Shown here: one piece after another, positions 28,114 through 35,987 of the stretch
Layout of the letters: every line of letters begins with the position of its first letter
How positions within the stretch are numbered: the stretch's first letter is position 1
From: DAOUAE01 sp034433795
GTDB lineage: Bacteria > Chloroflexota > UBA6077 > FW602-bin22 > DAOUAE01
Reading direction: 5' to 3'
Assembly (NCBI GenBank): GCA_034433795.1
Contig: DAOUAE010000008.1
Location: 62,001 to 126,000 of the forward strand
DNA: 64,000 bases
Position numbers and translations under genes: made by a program
Notes under the pieces: generated by a model
The model's input: the letters and a program-made list of their open reading frames with translations, nothing else
What the model was told of the DNA's origin: nothing
Database searches by the model: none

Positions 28114-29053
28114 AATCAAAGGCTCCCAGAAAGGTGACCGGGGTGCCGCCGAACCCGCGTTTGAAATGGTAGACGCCCCCCAGGCCGGCGGTGGCGCCGG
28201 GCGGGGGATCGACCGTGGGGATGCCCCAGAGATCGTAGGCCAGGCAGCCCTGCTGGCGCGCCCACCGCATAGCCTCCCACTGGAGGAGGTCGTTGGGCTT
28301 GTGCGACCGGTGCCGGTCGCTGGAGGCCCCGTACATGTAATACGCGGTCGGGCCGAAGCGCAAGAGGAGGGCGGCGGCCACCGGCTCGTCCTGGTAGTCG
28401 GCCATCAGCAGGGCGGCCTGGCCGGCCGGGTGGAGGGTGCGCCAGACGCTCTCGTAGTAGGGAGCCGGGTGGATGGGGAAGCGTCCGCGCCGGCTGGTGG
28501 CCTGGAGCCAGCGGTAGAAGACGGGCAGGTCGTGCTCGCTCCCCAGGCGCACGGTGACGCCCCGCCGGCGGGCCAGGCCGATGTTGTAGCGGGTCTTGGG
28601 GTGCAGGCGGGCGGCGAGCTGGTCCGGGGCGGGTCGGAGATCGACGATCAGGGTGCGCTGAGGCTGGACCGGCGCGCCGGGCCGGAAGCCCTGCGCCTGG
28701 AGCCAGGCGGCCAGGGCCGGATCGTCGGTCGGCGGCTCGATTTTGAGAAAAACCGCGCCCTCCTCGCGGCCAAGGTCGTGGAGGGCCCGCAGGAGACCGG
28801 CGTTGGCCCGCGGATCGGGGCCGAAGAGCGGACCCCGGGGAACGTAGGCGACGGTCCCCAGCGGGGTCCGGCGGACCAGCAGTTGGGCGGCGGCCAGGGG
28901 GTGGTCGCCGGCGGTCAGCAGCAGGCGGTAGGGGCGCCAGCCGGTCTGGCGCTTGATCTCGCCCCAGCGGTAGGCCTGGAGGATGCTGGCGCCGGGCCAG
29001 GCGGCCAGTGTGCCGTCCCAGAGGGTGGGTTCGGTGACGAGGGTCAGTTTCAT
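28049..29053 (-). CDS. FemAB/FemX-type peptidoglycan bridge aminoacyltransferase (GNAT)
   Basis: A 334-residue protein of the lipid II:glycine glycyltransferase / FemX family. Typical segments are AYRWGEIKRQTGWRPYRLLL, VAYVPRGPLFGP, LHPKTRYNIGLARRRGVTV and the C-terminal YDLWGIPTVDPPPGATAGLGGVYHFKRGFGG. These enzymes transfer amino acids from aminoacyl-tRNA to the side chain of the third residue of lipid II, building interpeptide bridges. Its gene overlaps murE. A cell wall with Lys or Orn at position three needs such a bridge enzyme, so the two assignments agree. The ATG has GAGGGAGA upstream and a TATGAT -10-like element at 29084-29089. Confidence 0.88.
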   Translation of the reverse strand: MKLTLVTEPTLWDGTLAAWPGASILQAYRWGEIKRQTGWRPYRLLLTAGDHPLAAAQLLVRRTPLGTVAYVPRGPLFGPDPRANAGLLRALHDLGREEGAVFLKIEPPTDDPALAAWLQAQGFRPGAPVQPQRTLIVDLRPAPDQLAARLHPKTRYNIGLARRRGVTVRLGSEHDLPVFYRWLQATSRRGRFPIHPAPYYESVWRTLHPAGQAALLMADYQDEPVAAALLLRFGPTAYYMYGASSDRHRSHKPNDLLQWEAMRWARQQGCLAYDLWGIPTVDPPPGATAGLGGVYHFKRGFGGTPVTFLGAFDYVYCRWRHALWTRLLRWRAAG

Positions 29054-29171
29054 CGTCGGTCTCCCTCACCGCCGCTCGGGCGGATCATACCGGCGGGCCG
29101 GTTAGAGCGGGGTTAAAAACGCGCCCGGGGAGCCAGACGGGGCGACGGCGGCCGATGGCCTTTCCCGCCCG

Positions 29172-29200
29172 TTGATCCAGGGCGCGGGCGGTGCTAAGAT
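29172..29200 (+). promoter_or_regulatory. Predicted sigma-70 promoter of the RNase H-fold gene
   Basis: TTGATC (29172-29177), 17 bp, TAAGAT (29195-29200). The start codon at 29210 is only 9 bp past the -10, so the message would be leaderless or nearly so. Confidence 0.65.
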
Positions 29201-29209
29201 GCCGCCGGG

Positions 29210-29950
29210 ATGGGTGGGCACAGCGATCCCGACCAGTGGTCTCACCAGTCCGAACCGTTCGCCCGGGCGCTGAATGGTTTCCTGTGTCCCGGCACCGGCG
29301 GCTGGGTCGTGGTCTGCGAGCGAACCTACCCCTTCCCGTTCTGGTACGGGCGGGTGCCCATCAGCCAGACCGCCCTGGCGCTGGCTCTCGCCCGTCTGGT
29401 CGGCCCGGGCCTGGACGCGGGCCGGGTGCTGTTTCTGGACCTCGAGACCACCGGCCTGATGGCCGCCGCTGGCGACTGCGCCGTCCTGGTCGGGCTGGCC
29501 ACCCTGGAGGGACACGGTCTGCGTCTGCGACAGCTGCTCCTGCGCGGCCTGGCGGGTGAGCCGGCTCTGCTGACCCAGGCCCAGACCCATCTGAGCCGGT
29601 GCCACCTGGTGGTGACGTTCAATGGCCGGCAGTTCGACCTGCCGTTCCTGGCAGCCCGGCTGGCCGAGCGCCGGCAGCCGTTTGTGCCGCCGGCCGGTCA
29701 TCTCGACCTGCTTGACCCGGCCCGCCGGCTCTGGCGTGAGTCGCTGGGCAGCTGCCGGCTGGAGGTGCTGGAGCGGATGATCCTGGGCGTCGACCGGGGA
29801 CCGGATCTGCCCGGCCGGCAGATTCCCGCCCAGTACGAGGCCTTTTTGCGCTCGGGCGATCCGCAGTTCCTGCACCCGATTCTGGCCCACAACGCGGCCG
29901 ATCTCCTGGCGCTGGTGGCTCTGCTCGTCGCGGTGGGGCAGAGCCGCTGA
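29210..29950 (+). CDS. YprB-like ribonuclease H-fold (exonuclease) protein
   Basis: A 246-residue protein with a DnaQ-like/RNase H-fold exonuclease core. Exo I-type motif LFLDLETTGLMAAAGD gives Asp and Glu, the second region is VVTFNGRQFDLPFL (Asn and Asp), and the last acidic motif is LAHNAADLLALV. This matches the YprB RNase H-like domain (PF13482). Members that carry extra TPR or helicase domains are longer; this one has only the nuclease domain plus about 60 N-terminal residues. The substrate is unknown. The YbaK-like gene follows after 28 bp. Confidence 0.82.
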   Translation: MGGHSDPDQWSHQSEPFARALNGFLCPGTGGWVVVCERTYPFPFWYGRVPISQTALALALARLVGPGLDAGRVLFLDLETTGLMAAAGDCAVLVGLATLEGHGLRLRQLLLRGLAGEPALLTQAQTHLSRCHLVVTFNGRQFDLPFLAARLAERRQPFVPPAGHLDLLDPARRLWRESLGSCRLEVLERMILGVDRGPDLPGRQIPAQYEAFLRSGDPQFLHPILAHNAADLLALVALLVAVGQSR

Positions 29951-29978
29951 CCGCCGGCCGCGTCCGGGAGGAGAACGG

Positions 29979-30467
29979 ATGACCGAAAGCGTCGAGCGCA
30001 TCGCCGAGTGGCTGAAGACGGCGGGCCTGGGGGAGCGGGTGCGCTGGCTGCGCGAGGACACCAGCACCGCCGAGCGGGCGGCGGCGGTCCTGGGCTGTCC
30101 GGTGGGCGCCATCGTCAAGTCGCTGGTCTTTCTGGTGGACGACCGGCCGGTCCTGGTGCTGGTCTCGGGCGACCGGCGGGTGGACCCGGCCCGGCTGGCG
30201 GCGGCCCTGGCCGCCCGCCGGGCGCGGCTGGCCCGGGCCGCCGAGGTCCAGGCCCTCACCGGCTACGCGGTCGGCGGGGTGCCGCCCAGAGTGACAACCA
30301 CAACCGGCGAACCCCTGGCCACGGTGATGGACCGCAGTCTCTTCCGCTTCCCGGTGGTCTGGGCCTCGGCCGGCTCGCCCTACGCGGTCTTTCCGGCCAG
30401 CCCGGCCGAGCTGCAGCGGGCCACTGCGGCCCGCGTCGCCGCGATCGTCGAGGAGGAAGAGCCGTGA
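29979..30467 (+). CDS. YbaK/EbsC family aminoacyl-tRNA deacylase-like protein
   Basis: A 162-residue stand-alone editing domain. The characteristic core AAAVLGCPVGAIVKSLVFLV includes the catalytic Lys, followed by ALTGYAVGGVPP and the FRFPVVWASAGSPYAVF segment. The family (YbaK, ProXp) hydrolyses mischarged tRNAs such as Cys-tRNA-Pro or Ala-tRNA-Pro in the cytoplasm; which one is not decidable here. Good GGGAGGAG site before the ATG. Its TGA overlaps the next gene's GTG (GTGA). Confidence 0.88.
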   Translation: MTESVERIAEWLKTAGLGERVRWLREDTSTAERAAAVLGCPVGAIVKSLVFLVDDRPVLVLVSGDRRVDPARLAAALAARRARLARAAEVQALTGYAVGGVPPRVTTTTGEPLATVMDRSLFRFPVVWASAGSPYAVFPASPAELQRATAARVAAIVEEEEP

Positions 30468-32077
30468 ACGTGTCCGAGGTGCTGGCCGAGACGTTGCGGG
30501 CCGCCGGCATCCCCTTTGCCGCCGGCCACCCCGGGGGAGAGGTGACCCACCTGATCGAGGGGCTGCGCCGCCGGGGCGTCCCCTTCTATCTCACCCGTCA
30601 CGAGGCGACGGCCGCTTTCCTGGCCGCCGCCTACGGCGAACTGACCGGTCGGCCGGGGCTGTGCATCGCCACCCTGGGGCCGGGGGCGACCAACCTGATA
30701 AGCGGCGTGGCCCACGCCTACCTCGACCGGGCGCCGCTCCTCGCTCTCACCGGCCAGATCCCGACCGACCGTTACCTGCGCTTTCCCCACCAGCGCCTGG
30801 ACCTGGGTGGGCTCTACCGTCCGGTGACCAAGCTGACCGTGCGCCTGGAGGCCGAGACGGTGCGCGAGACGGTCCACCTGGCGCTGCGCCTGGCGGTGAC
30901 CGAGCGGCCCGGGCCAGTCCATCTGGAGCTGCCCAGCAACGTTGCCGCCCAGCCGGCGGCCGAGCGGCCTGGCCTGGCCGAACGCTGGGGCGACTGGCTG
31001 CCGGTGGCCGGGAGCGAGGGAGCGGTGGCGGCGGACCCGACGGCGCTGCAGGCGGCGCTGGACCGGCTGGAGCGGGCCCGCCGTCCCCTGATCGCCGTCG
31101 GGCTGGCGGCTCTGCGGGGCCACGCGCCGGCCCATCTCGTGGCCCTGGCCGAGCGCCTGGGGGCGCCGGTCGTCACCACCACCAAGGCCAAGGGCGTGAT
31201 CCCTGAAGACCATCCCCTGGCCGCCGGCGTCTTCGACATGTACGGCGAGGCGGTGGTGCGGGAACTGGTCGGCCAGAGCGACTGTGTCCTGGCGGTCGGT
31301 CTGGACGCCACCGAGTTCATCCACCCCTGGACCTTCACGGTGCCGGTGGTCTATCTGGACACTGTACCCAACACCGACCAGTTCGTGCCGGCGGTCTGCG
31401 AAGTCGTCGGCCCGCTGGGTCCGCTGGTGGCGGCGCTGGCCGCCCGGGTCACGCCCGGTCCGCGCTGGCCGGCCGACGAGGTCGCCCGCCACCGGACCCG
31501 GCTGCGCGCGGCTATCGAGGGCCAGGGGCCGGAGCTCCAGCCGCAGCAGGTGCTGGCCGTGGCCCGCCGGCTCTTCCCCCGGGAGACGGTGGTCTCCGTC
31601 GACGTCGGTGCCCACAAGATCCTGGCCGGCCAGTACTGGACCACCTACGCGCCGCGCACCTATCTCGTCTCCAACGGGCTTTCGGCGATGGGCTACAGTC
31701 TGCCGGCGGCGATGGCCGCGCGCCTGGTCCACCCGGACCGTCCGGTCCTGGCCTTTGTCGGCGACGGGGGTCTGGGGATGTATCTGGGCGAGCTGGAGAC
31801 GGTGGCCCGCCTGGGCCTGCGGCTGGTGGTGGTCTGCCTCAACGACCAGAGCCTGAGCCTGATCCGGCTGGGCCAGGTGCGCCGGGGCTATCCCCCCTAC
31901 GGGGTCGATTTCCGGAACCCTGATTTCGCCGCCGTGGCCCGCGAATGCGGCTGGACCGGGCTGGCGGCCGAGACGGTGGCCGAGGTCGAGCGGGCCCTGC
32001 GCGTCGCCCTGGAGAGCCCGGGACCCGTGCTGGTCGAGGCCCGGATCCAGCCGGAAGGCTACACGGTGGCCGAGTGA
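30464..32077 (+). CDS. Thiamine pyrophosphate-dependent enzyme (acetolactate synthase-like)
   Basis: A 537-residue enzyme of the acetohydroxyacid synthase/pyruvate oxidase family. The TPP-activating Glu is in LTRHEATAAFLA, the central domain binds a nucleotide or is vestigial, and the diphosphate/Mg site is GDGGLGMYLGELETVARLGLRLVVVCLND. No FAD- or branched-chain-specific neighbour (ilvN, ilvC) is present, so an IlvB role is not supported; oxalyl-CoA decarboxylase, sulfoacetaldehyde acetyltransferase and related decarboxylases remain possible. The GTG at 30464 overlaps the preceding stop (GTGA) and has GAGGAGGA upstream; the longer open frame is a shadow. Confidence 0.85.
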   Translation: MNVSEVLAETLRAAGIPFAAGHPGGEVTHLIEGLRRRGVPFYLTRHEATAAFLAAAYGELTGRPGLCIATLGPGATNLISGVAHAYLDRAPLLALTGQIPTDRYLRFPHQRLDLGGLYRPVTKLTVRLEAETVRETVHLALRLAVTERPGPVHLELPSNVAAQPAAERPGLAERWGDWLPVAGSEGAVAADPTALQAALDRLERARRPLIAVGLAALRGHAPAHLVALAERLGAPVVTTTKAKGVIPEDHPLAAGVFDMYGEAVVRELVGQSDCVLAVGLDATEFIHPWTFTVPVVYLDTVPNTDQFVPAVCEVVGPLGPLVAALAARVTPGPRWPADEVARHRTRLRAAIEGQGPELQPQQVLAVARRLFPRETVVSVDVGAHKILAGQYWTTYAPRTYLVSNGLSAMGYSLPAAMAARLVHPDRPVLAFVGDGGLGMYLGELETVARLGLRLVVVCLNDQSLSLIRLGQVRRGYPPYGVDFRNPDFAAVARECGWTGLAAETVAEVERALRVALESPGPVLVEARIQPEGYTVAE

Positions 32078-32097
32078 CAGGGCGAGAGCGGCGGGGC

Positions 32098-32126
32098 TTG
32101 CCAGTTTCGCCTGACTCGTGCATAAT
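32098..32126 (+). promoter_or_regulatory. Predicted sigma-70 promoter of the adaptor lipoprotein/polysaccharide block
   Basis: TTGCCA (32098-32103), 17 bp, CATAAT (32121-32126). An in-frame ATG at 32118 lies inside this promoter, so translation should begin further down, at GTG 32160. Confidence 0.65.
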
Positions 32127-32159
32127 CCCAGGCGAAAGCGCGCAGCGAGGGTGAGGGTC

Positions 32160-33782
32160 GTGGGCCGACACAGGTGGTGGGCCGGGTTCAGCAGCCTGCT
32201 GGTCGCGACGCTGGCTCTGACCGGCTGTCTGGTCAGGACCGGGGCGGAGCCGACGCCGACGCCGTTGCCGCCGCCGCCGGTGACCAAAGCGGTCTATGAG
32301 GTGCGGCGGGGCGATGTGGTCGATATCATCAAGGCGCTGGGCCGGGTGGCCGGCAAGGAGGAGGTGGTCCTCTACTTCCGGCAGGGAGGGCGTCTGAAGA
32401 CCAATCCGCCACCGGTCGGCACGGTGGTGAAGAAGGGCGACGTTCTGGTTGAACTGGATACCGGCGACCTGCCCCGGCGGGCGGAGGAGGCGCGGATCAA
32501 ACTGGAGATCGCCCAGCTGGAGGAGACGCGCGAGGCCCAGCGGGTCCGGGAGAGCCGGTCGCAGGTCCAGCAGGCGGCGGCGCAACTGGCCAGCGCCCGG
32601 GCGGCCCTGCTACGGGCTCAGAGCGATCTGGAGCGGCTGGAGGCCGGCGGCAATCCCGAGGAGGTCGCCCGGGCCCAGGCGGCGGTTGCCGGCGCCCGGG
32701 CCGCTCTGGCCAGCGCCGAGCGCCAGCTCCTCGACCTCAAGGCCCGCCCCAATCCGGAGGAGGTCCGCCAGGCCGAACTGGCGGTGGACCAGGCCCGCAA
32801 CGCCCTCTGGGCGACCCAGATCGAGCGCGACCGGATCTGCGGGGGCGGTCCGGGGCCGGCCTGTGAGTCGGCCAAGGCCCGGGTCGCTGCCGCCGAGAGC
32901 GCGCTGGCCCAGGCCCAGCAGAAGCTCGACCTGGCCCGCCGGCCGGCCGCACCGGAGGAGATCGCCGCTCAGGAGCAGGCGGTGCTGGCCGCCCGGCAGA
33001 ACCTGGCCAGCGCTCAGGCCCGGCTGGAGGAGCTGCAGCGCGGCGTGCGGCCGGCCGATCTGGAGGCGGCCCGACGGGCGGTCCAGGCGGCCGAGGCTCA
33101 GGTCCAGGCGGCCGAGGCGCGCTACCAGGAGGCGCTGGCCCAGGCCGAGGGGACCGCCCAGAACTACGAACTGCTGGTGCTGCGCAAGAACGTCGACCTG
33201 GCCCGGGTCACCTATCAGGGGCTGCTCGAGCAGCTGGAGAACGCCCGCCTGCGGGCGCCGTTCGACGGGGTAGTGACCTGGTCCACCGGGAAGGCCGGCG
33301 AGGCGGTCCAGGGCTATACGCCGGTGGTGGCGGTGGCCAGCCCGGCGGAGCTGGAGATCGTCGCCAACATCGAGGGGGCATCGCTGGCCCGGGTCCAGGT
33401 CGGCCAGGAGGTCATCATCACCAGCGACGCCTTTCCCGGCCAGGAGGTCCGGGGGAAGGTTGCGGCCCTGCCCTCGACCGTGGGGGCCAGCGCCACCCAG
33501 CTGGCCCAGGCTCCGAACCGGATCCGCATCTCTTTCACCCCGCCCTCGCCCGATGTGAAGATCGGGCAACTGGTCAACGTGGCGATCATCACCTTTAAGA
33601 AAGAGAACGTGATCCTGGTGCCGAACGGGGCGGTGCGGGTGTTCGGCCAGCGGCGCTTCGTCCAGGTCCTCGGCGACGATGGCCGTCGGCGCGATGTGGA
33701 TGTCGAGGTCGGGGTGGTGACCGATACCGAGACCGAGATCACCAAGGGGCTGCGGGAGGGGATGAAGGTTATCATGCCCTGA
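32160..33782 (+). CDS. HlyD/RND-type efflux adaptor lipoprotein with long coiled-coil hairpin
   Basis: A 540-residue membrane-fusion (periplasmic adaptor-like) protein. A short basic N-terminus and hydrophobic stretch end in lipobox LTGC, then a Thr/Pro-rich tether. A biotinyl-lipoyl-like half-motif (GRVAGKEEVVLYFRQGGRL) is followed by about 240 residues of Ala/Gln/Glu-rich coiled coil and the second half LRAPFDGVVTWSTGKAGEAV. A CGGGPGPAC insertion in the hairpin could form a disulfide. GTG at 32160 or 32151 is the likely start. In a monoderm such proteins serve MacAB-like or secretion ABC exporters. Its gene precedes the polysaccharide genes by 48 bp. Confidence 0.83.
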   Translation: MGRHRWWAGFSSLLVATLALTGCLVRTGAEPTPTPLPPPPVTKAVYEVRRGDVVDIIKALGRVAGKEEVVLYFRQGGRLKTNPPPVGTVVKKGDVLVELDTGDLPRRAEEARIKLEIAQLEETREAQRVRESRSQVQQAAAQLASARAALLRAQSDLERLEAGGNPEEVARAQAAVAGARAALASAERQLLDLKARPNPEEVRQAELAVDQARNALWATQIERDRICGGGPGPACESAKARVAAAESALAQAQQKLDLARRPAAPEEIAAQEQAVLAARQNLASAQARLEELQRGVRPADLEAARRAVQAAEAQVQAAEARYQEALAQAEGTAQNYELLVLRKNVDLARVTYQGLLEQLENARLRAPFDGVVTWSTGKAGEAVQGYTPVVAVASPAELEIVANIEGASLARVQVGQEVIITSDAFPGQEVRGKVAALPSTVGASATQLAQAPNRIRISFTPPSPDVKIGQLVNVAIITFKKENVILVPNGAVRVFGQRRFVQVLGDDGRRRDVDVEVGVVTDTETEITKGLREGMKVIMP

Positions 33783-33830
33783 GACCGGGCCCGCGGTGGC
33801 CGGACAGTGCCGAGATCGGGAGAGCTCTCT

Positions 33831-34538
33831 GTGCGATTGCGCGATGCGCTGCGGATCCTGCGCAAACGGTGGTGGCTGATCCTGCTGGTCGCCCTGGGGG
33901 CGACGGTCAGCAGCCTCGTCTTCAGCCGCCTGCAGACCCCCGTCTACCGGGCGCGGGCCGAGCTGGCGGTCTCGCCCTCGCGGATCGACTACGGTCTGAG
34001 CCTGGCTATCGAGAACCTGATGCGCCAGTACGCCCGGCAGCTCCAGACCGACAAACTGGCCGAGGCCGTCAACCAGCGGCTGCAGCTCGACCTGCCGGTC
34101 GAGAAACTCCGCTCCCGCGTGCGGGCCAGCGCGGTCCTGGAGGACTACATCCTGGTGCTGGAGGTAGACGACTCCGACCCCAATCGGGCGCGCGACATCG
34201 CCTATGTTTGGGCCGATGAGTTTGTCAAACTCCAGCAGATCCGGATGGCCTCGGTGGACCCGCGCGAGCGGATCGAGGTGGCCCTCCTGGACCGTCCCCG
34301 ACCGGGCGACCTCTACTTCCCCCGCACCCGCCAGTTCGCCCTGGGCGCGGCTCTGCTCGGTCTGGTGGTGGGGTGTCTTCTGGCCTTCGGGCTGGAGTAC
34401 CTTGACGATACCATCAAGACCACCGAGGACGTGGAGCGCTATCTCCGCTGGCCGGTCCTGGGGGTGATTCCGCACCTGGCCCCCGCGCCGGTGGCGGGCG
34501 CGCCGCGTCTGTCGGTGGCCGATCCGAAGAGACGCTGA
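33831..34538 (+). CDS. Wzz/CapA-like chain-length determinant membrane protein
   Basis: About 235 residues. A membrane segment near the N-terminus (RKRWWLILLVALGATVSSLVF), an extracytoplasmic region, a PRPGDLYFPRTRQF motif typical of Wzz just before the second membrane segment, and a C-terminal tail ending at LRWPVLGVIPHL. Such proteins set polysaccharide chain length and activate the associated tyrosine kinase. The GTG at 33831 has GGAGAG upstream; an earlier GTG at 33807 is also possible. Its TGA overlaps the kinase ATG by 1 bp. Confidence 0.85.
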   Translation: MRLRDALRILRKRWWLILLVALGATVSSLVFSRLQTPVYRARAELAVSPSRIDYGLSLAIENLMRQYARQLQTDKLAEAVNQRLQLDLPVEKLRSRVRASAVLEDYILVLEVDDSDPNRARDIAYVWADEFVKLQQIRMASVDPRERIEVALLDRPRPGDLYFPRTRQFALGAALLGLVVGCLLAFGLEYLDDTIKTTEDVERYLRWPVLGVIPHLAPAPVAGAPRLSVADPKRR

Positions 34539-35200
34539 TGGCCAACGGTCTGGACCAGCTGGTGACGATCACCCATCCGCGCTCGCCGGTGGCCGAGGCC
34601 TACCGGGCGCTGCGCACCAGCATCCTCTTCTCCAGTCTGGACAGCCCGGTGCGCAGTCTGCTGGTCACCAGCACCGCCGCCGAGGAGGGGAAATCCACCA
34701 CCCTGGCCAACCTGGGGGTGACCTTCGCCCAGGCCGGCCACGAGGTGATCCTGGTGGACTCGGATCTGCGACGGCCGAGCCTGCACCGGCTTTTCGACCT
34801 GCCCAACGAGTACGGCCTGACGACCGCTCTCCTCAGCGAGACGGCCGGGCCGGTGCTCCAGCCGACACCGGTTGAACGGCTGCGGGTGCTGACCAGCGGC
34901 CCGCTGCCGCCCAATCCGGCTGAACTCCTCAGCTCGCGCCGCTGCGCCCGGCTGATCGCCGAACTGCGCGATCGGGCGGAGTTCGTCTTTTTCGACTGCC
35001 CGCCGATCGTGGCGGTGACCGATGCCGCCATCCTCGCCCGGCAGGTGGACGGTGTCGTGCTGGTGGTCAGCGCCGGTCGGACCCGGCGGGAGCACGCCGC
35101 CCGCGCCCGGCAGCTGCTGGAGCGGGTCCAGGCCCGGGTCCTCGGGGTGGTTCTGACCAACGTCACGGTCGATGCCAGCCTCTACCAGTACTATGAGTGA
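34538..35200 (+). CDS. CpsD/CapB-type bacterial tyrosine kinase
   Basis: A 220-residue P-loop BY-kinase. RSPVAEAYRALRTSI is the family N-terminal motif, Walker A is TSTAAEEGKSTT, Walker A' is ILVDSDLRRPSLHRLF, and Walker B is FVFFDCPPI. The C-terminus YQYYE provides a small cluster of three tyrosines, the usual autophosphorylation site. It works with the Wzz-like protein encoded just upstream, as in Gram-positive split kinase systems, to control polysaccharide export. It overlaps the phosphatase gene by 8 bp. Confidence 0.93.
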   Translation: MANGLDQLVTITHPRSPVAEAYRALRTSILFSSLDSPVRSLLVTSTAAEEGKSTTLANLGVTFAQAGHEVILVDSDLRRPSLHRLFDLPNEYGLTTALLSETAGPVLQPTPVERLRVLTSGPLPPNPAELLSSRRCARLIAELRDRAEFVFFDCPPIVAVTDAAILARQVDGVVLVVSAGRTRREHAARARQLLERVQARVLGVVLTNVTVDASLYQYYE

Positions 35201-35987
35201 CCGGCCGGAGACGCCGCTTATCGACCTGCACTGCCATCTTCTGCCCGGGCTGGACGATGGCCCGGCCGACCTGGACCAGGCCCTGGCCCTGGCCCGCCAG
35301 GCGGCGGCCAGCGGGGTCACGGTCATCGTGGCCACGCCCCACTACGGTCTCTGGCCCTATACCTGGACCCGGGCCCAGTTCGACCAGGCCCTGGCCGATC
35401 TGCGCCAGGCTCTGAGCATGGCCGGGATCGCGGTTGAGGTGCGGCCCGGCTGTGAGGCCCTGCTGACCGCCGAGCTCCTGGACCACCTGGCCACCGCGCC
35501 GACCTTAAACCACAGCCGCTATCTCCTGGTGGAACTCCCGCTCCAGGCCCACACCCCGTATCTCAGCGATCTGCTCTTCGCCCTCCAGGTGCGGGGGTGC
35601 TGGCCGATCCTGGCCCATGCCGAGCGCTATCCGGTGGTCCAGCAGGACCCGGCCTGGCTGGTGCCGTTCATCGAGCGGGGGCTGCTGGTCCAGGTGAACG
35701 CCGAGAGTCTGGTGGAGAGCCGGAGCCCGCGTCTGCGCCAGACGGCCGAGTGGCTGGTGCGGCAGGGGCTGGCTCACATCCTGGCCTCGGACGCTCATGA
35801 CGCTGTCCACCGCCCCTCGCGGCTCCAGGCGGCCTGGCGGTGGGTGGCGGCCACCCTCGGACCGGCGCCGGCGGCCCGGCTGGTCAGCGAGATCCCGGCG
35901 GCTGTTCTGGCCGACCAGCCAGTGGTGGTCGCCCCGCCGGCGCCGGTCCGTCCACGGCGGTGGTTTGCTTTCTGGGGGACGAGATGA
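35193..35987 (+). CDS. CpsB/YwqE-like PHP-family tyrosine-protein phosphatase
   Basis: A 264-residue metal-dependent PHP-fold phosphatase. Metal-binding motifs are DLHCHLLPGLDDGP at the N-terminus, VIVATPHYGLW, LAHAERYPVV, and ASDAHD near the C-terminus. It dephosphorylates BY-kinases and is encoded next to one, overlapping by 8 bp. The ATG at 35193 is preferred because homology begins at residue 1. Its TGA overlaps the rmlA ATG (ATGA). Confidence 0.92.
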   Translation: MSDRPETPLIDLHCHLLPGLDDGPADLDQALALARQAAASGVTVIVATPHYGLWPYTWTRAQFDQALADLRQALSMAGIAVEVRPGCEALLTAELLDHLATAPTLNHSRYLLVELPLQAHTPYLSDLLFALQVRGCWPILAHAERYPVVQQDPAWLVPFIERGLLVQVNAESLVESRSPRLRQTAEWLVRQGLAHILASDAHDAVHRPSRLQAAWRWVAATLGPAPAARLVSEIPAAVLADQPVVVAPPAPVRPRRWFAFWGTR

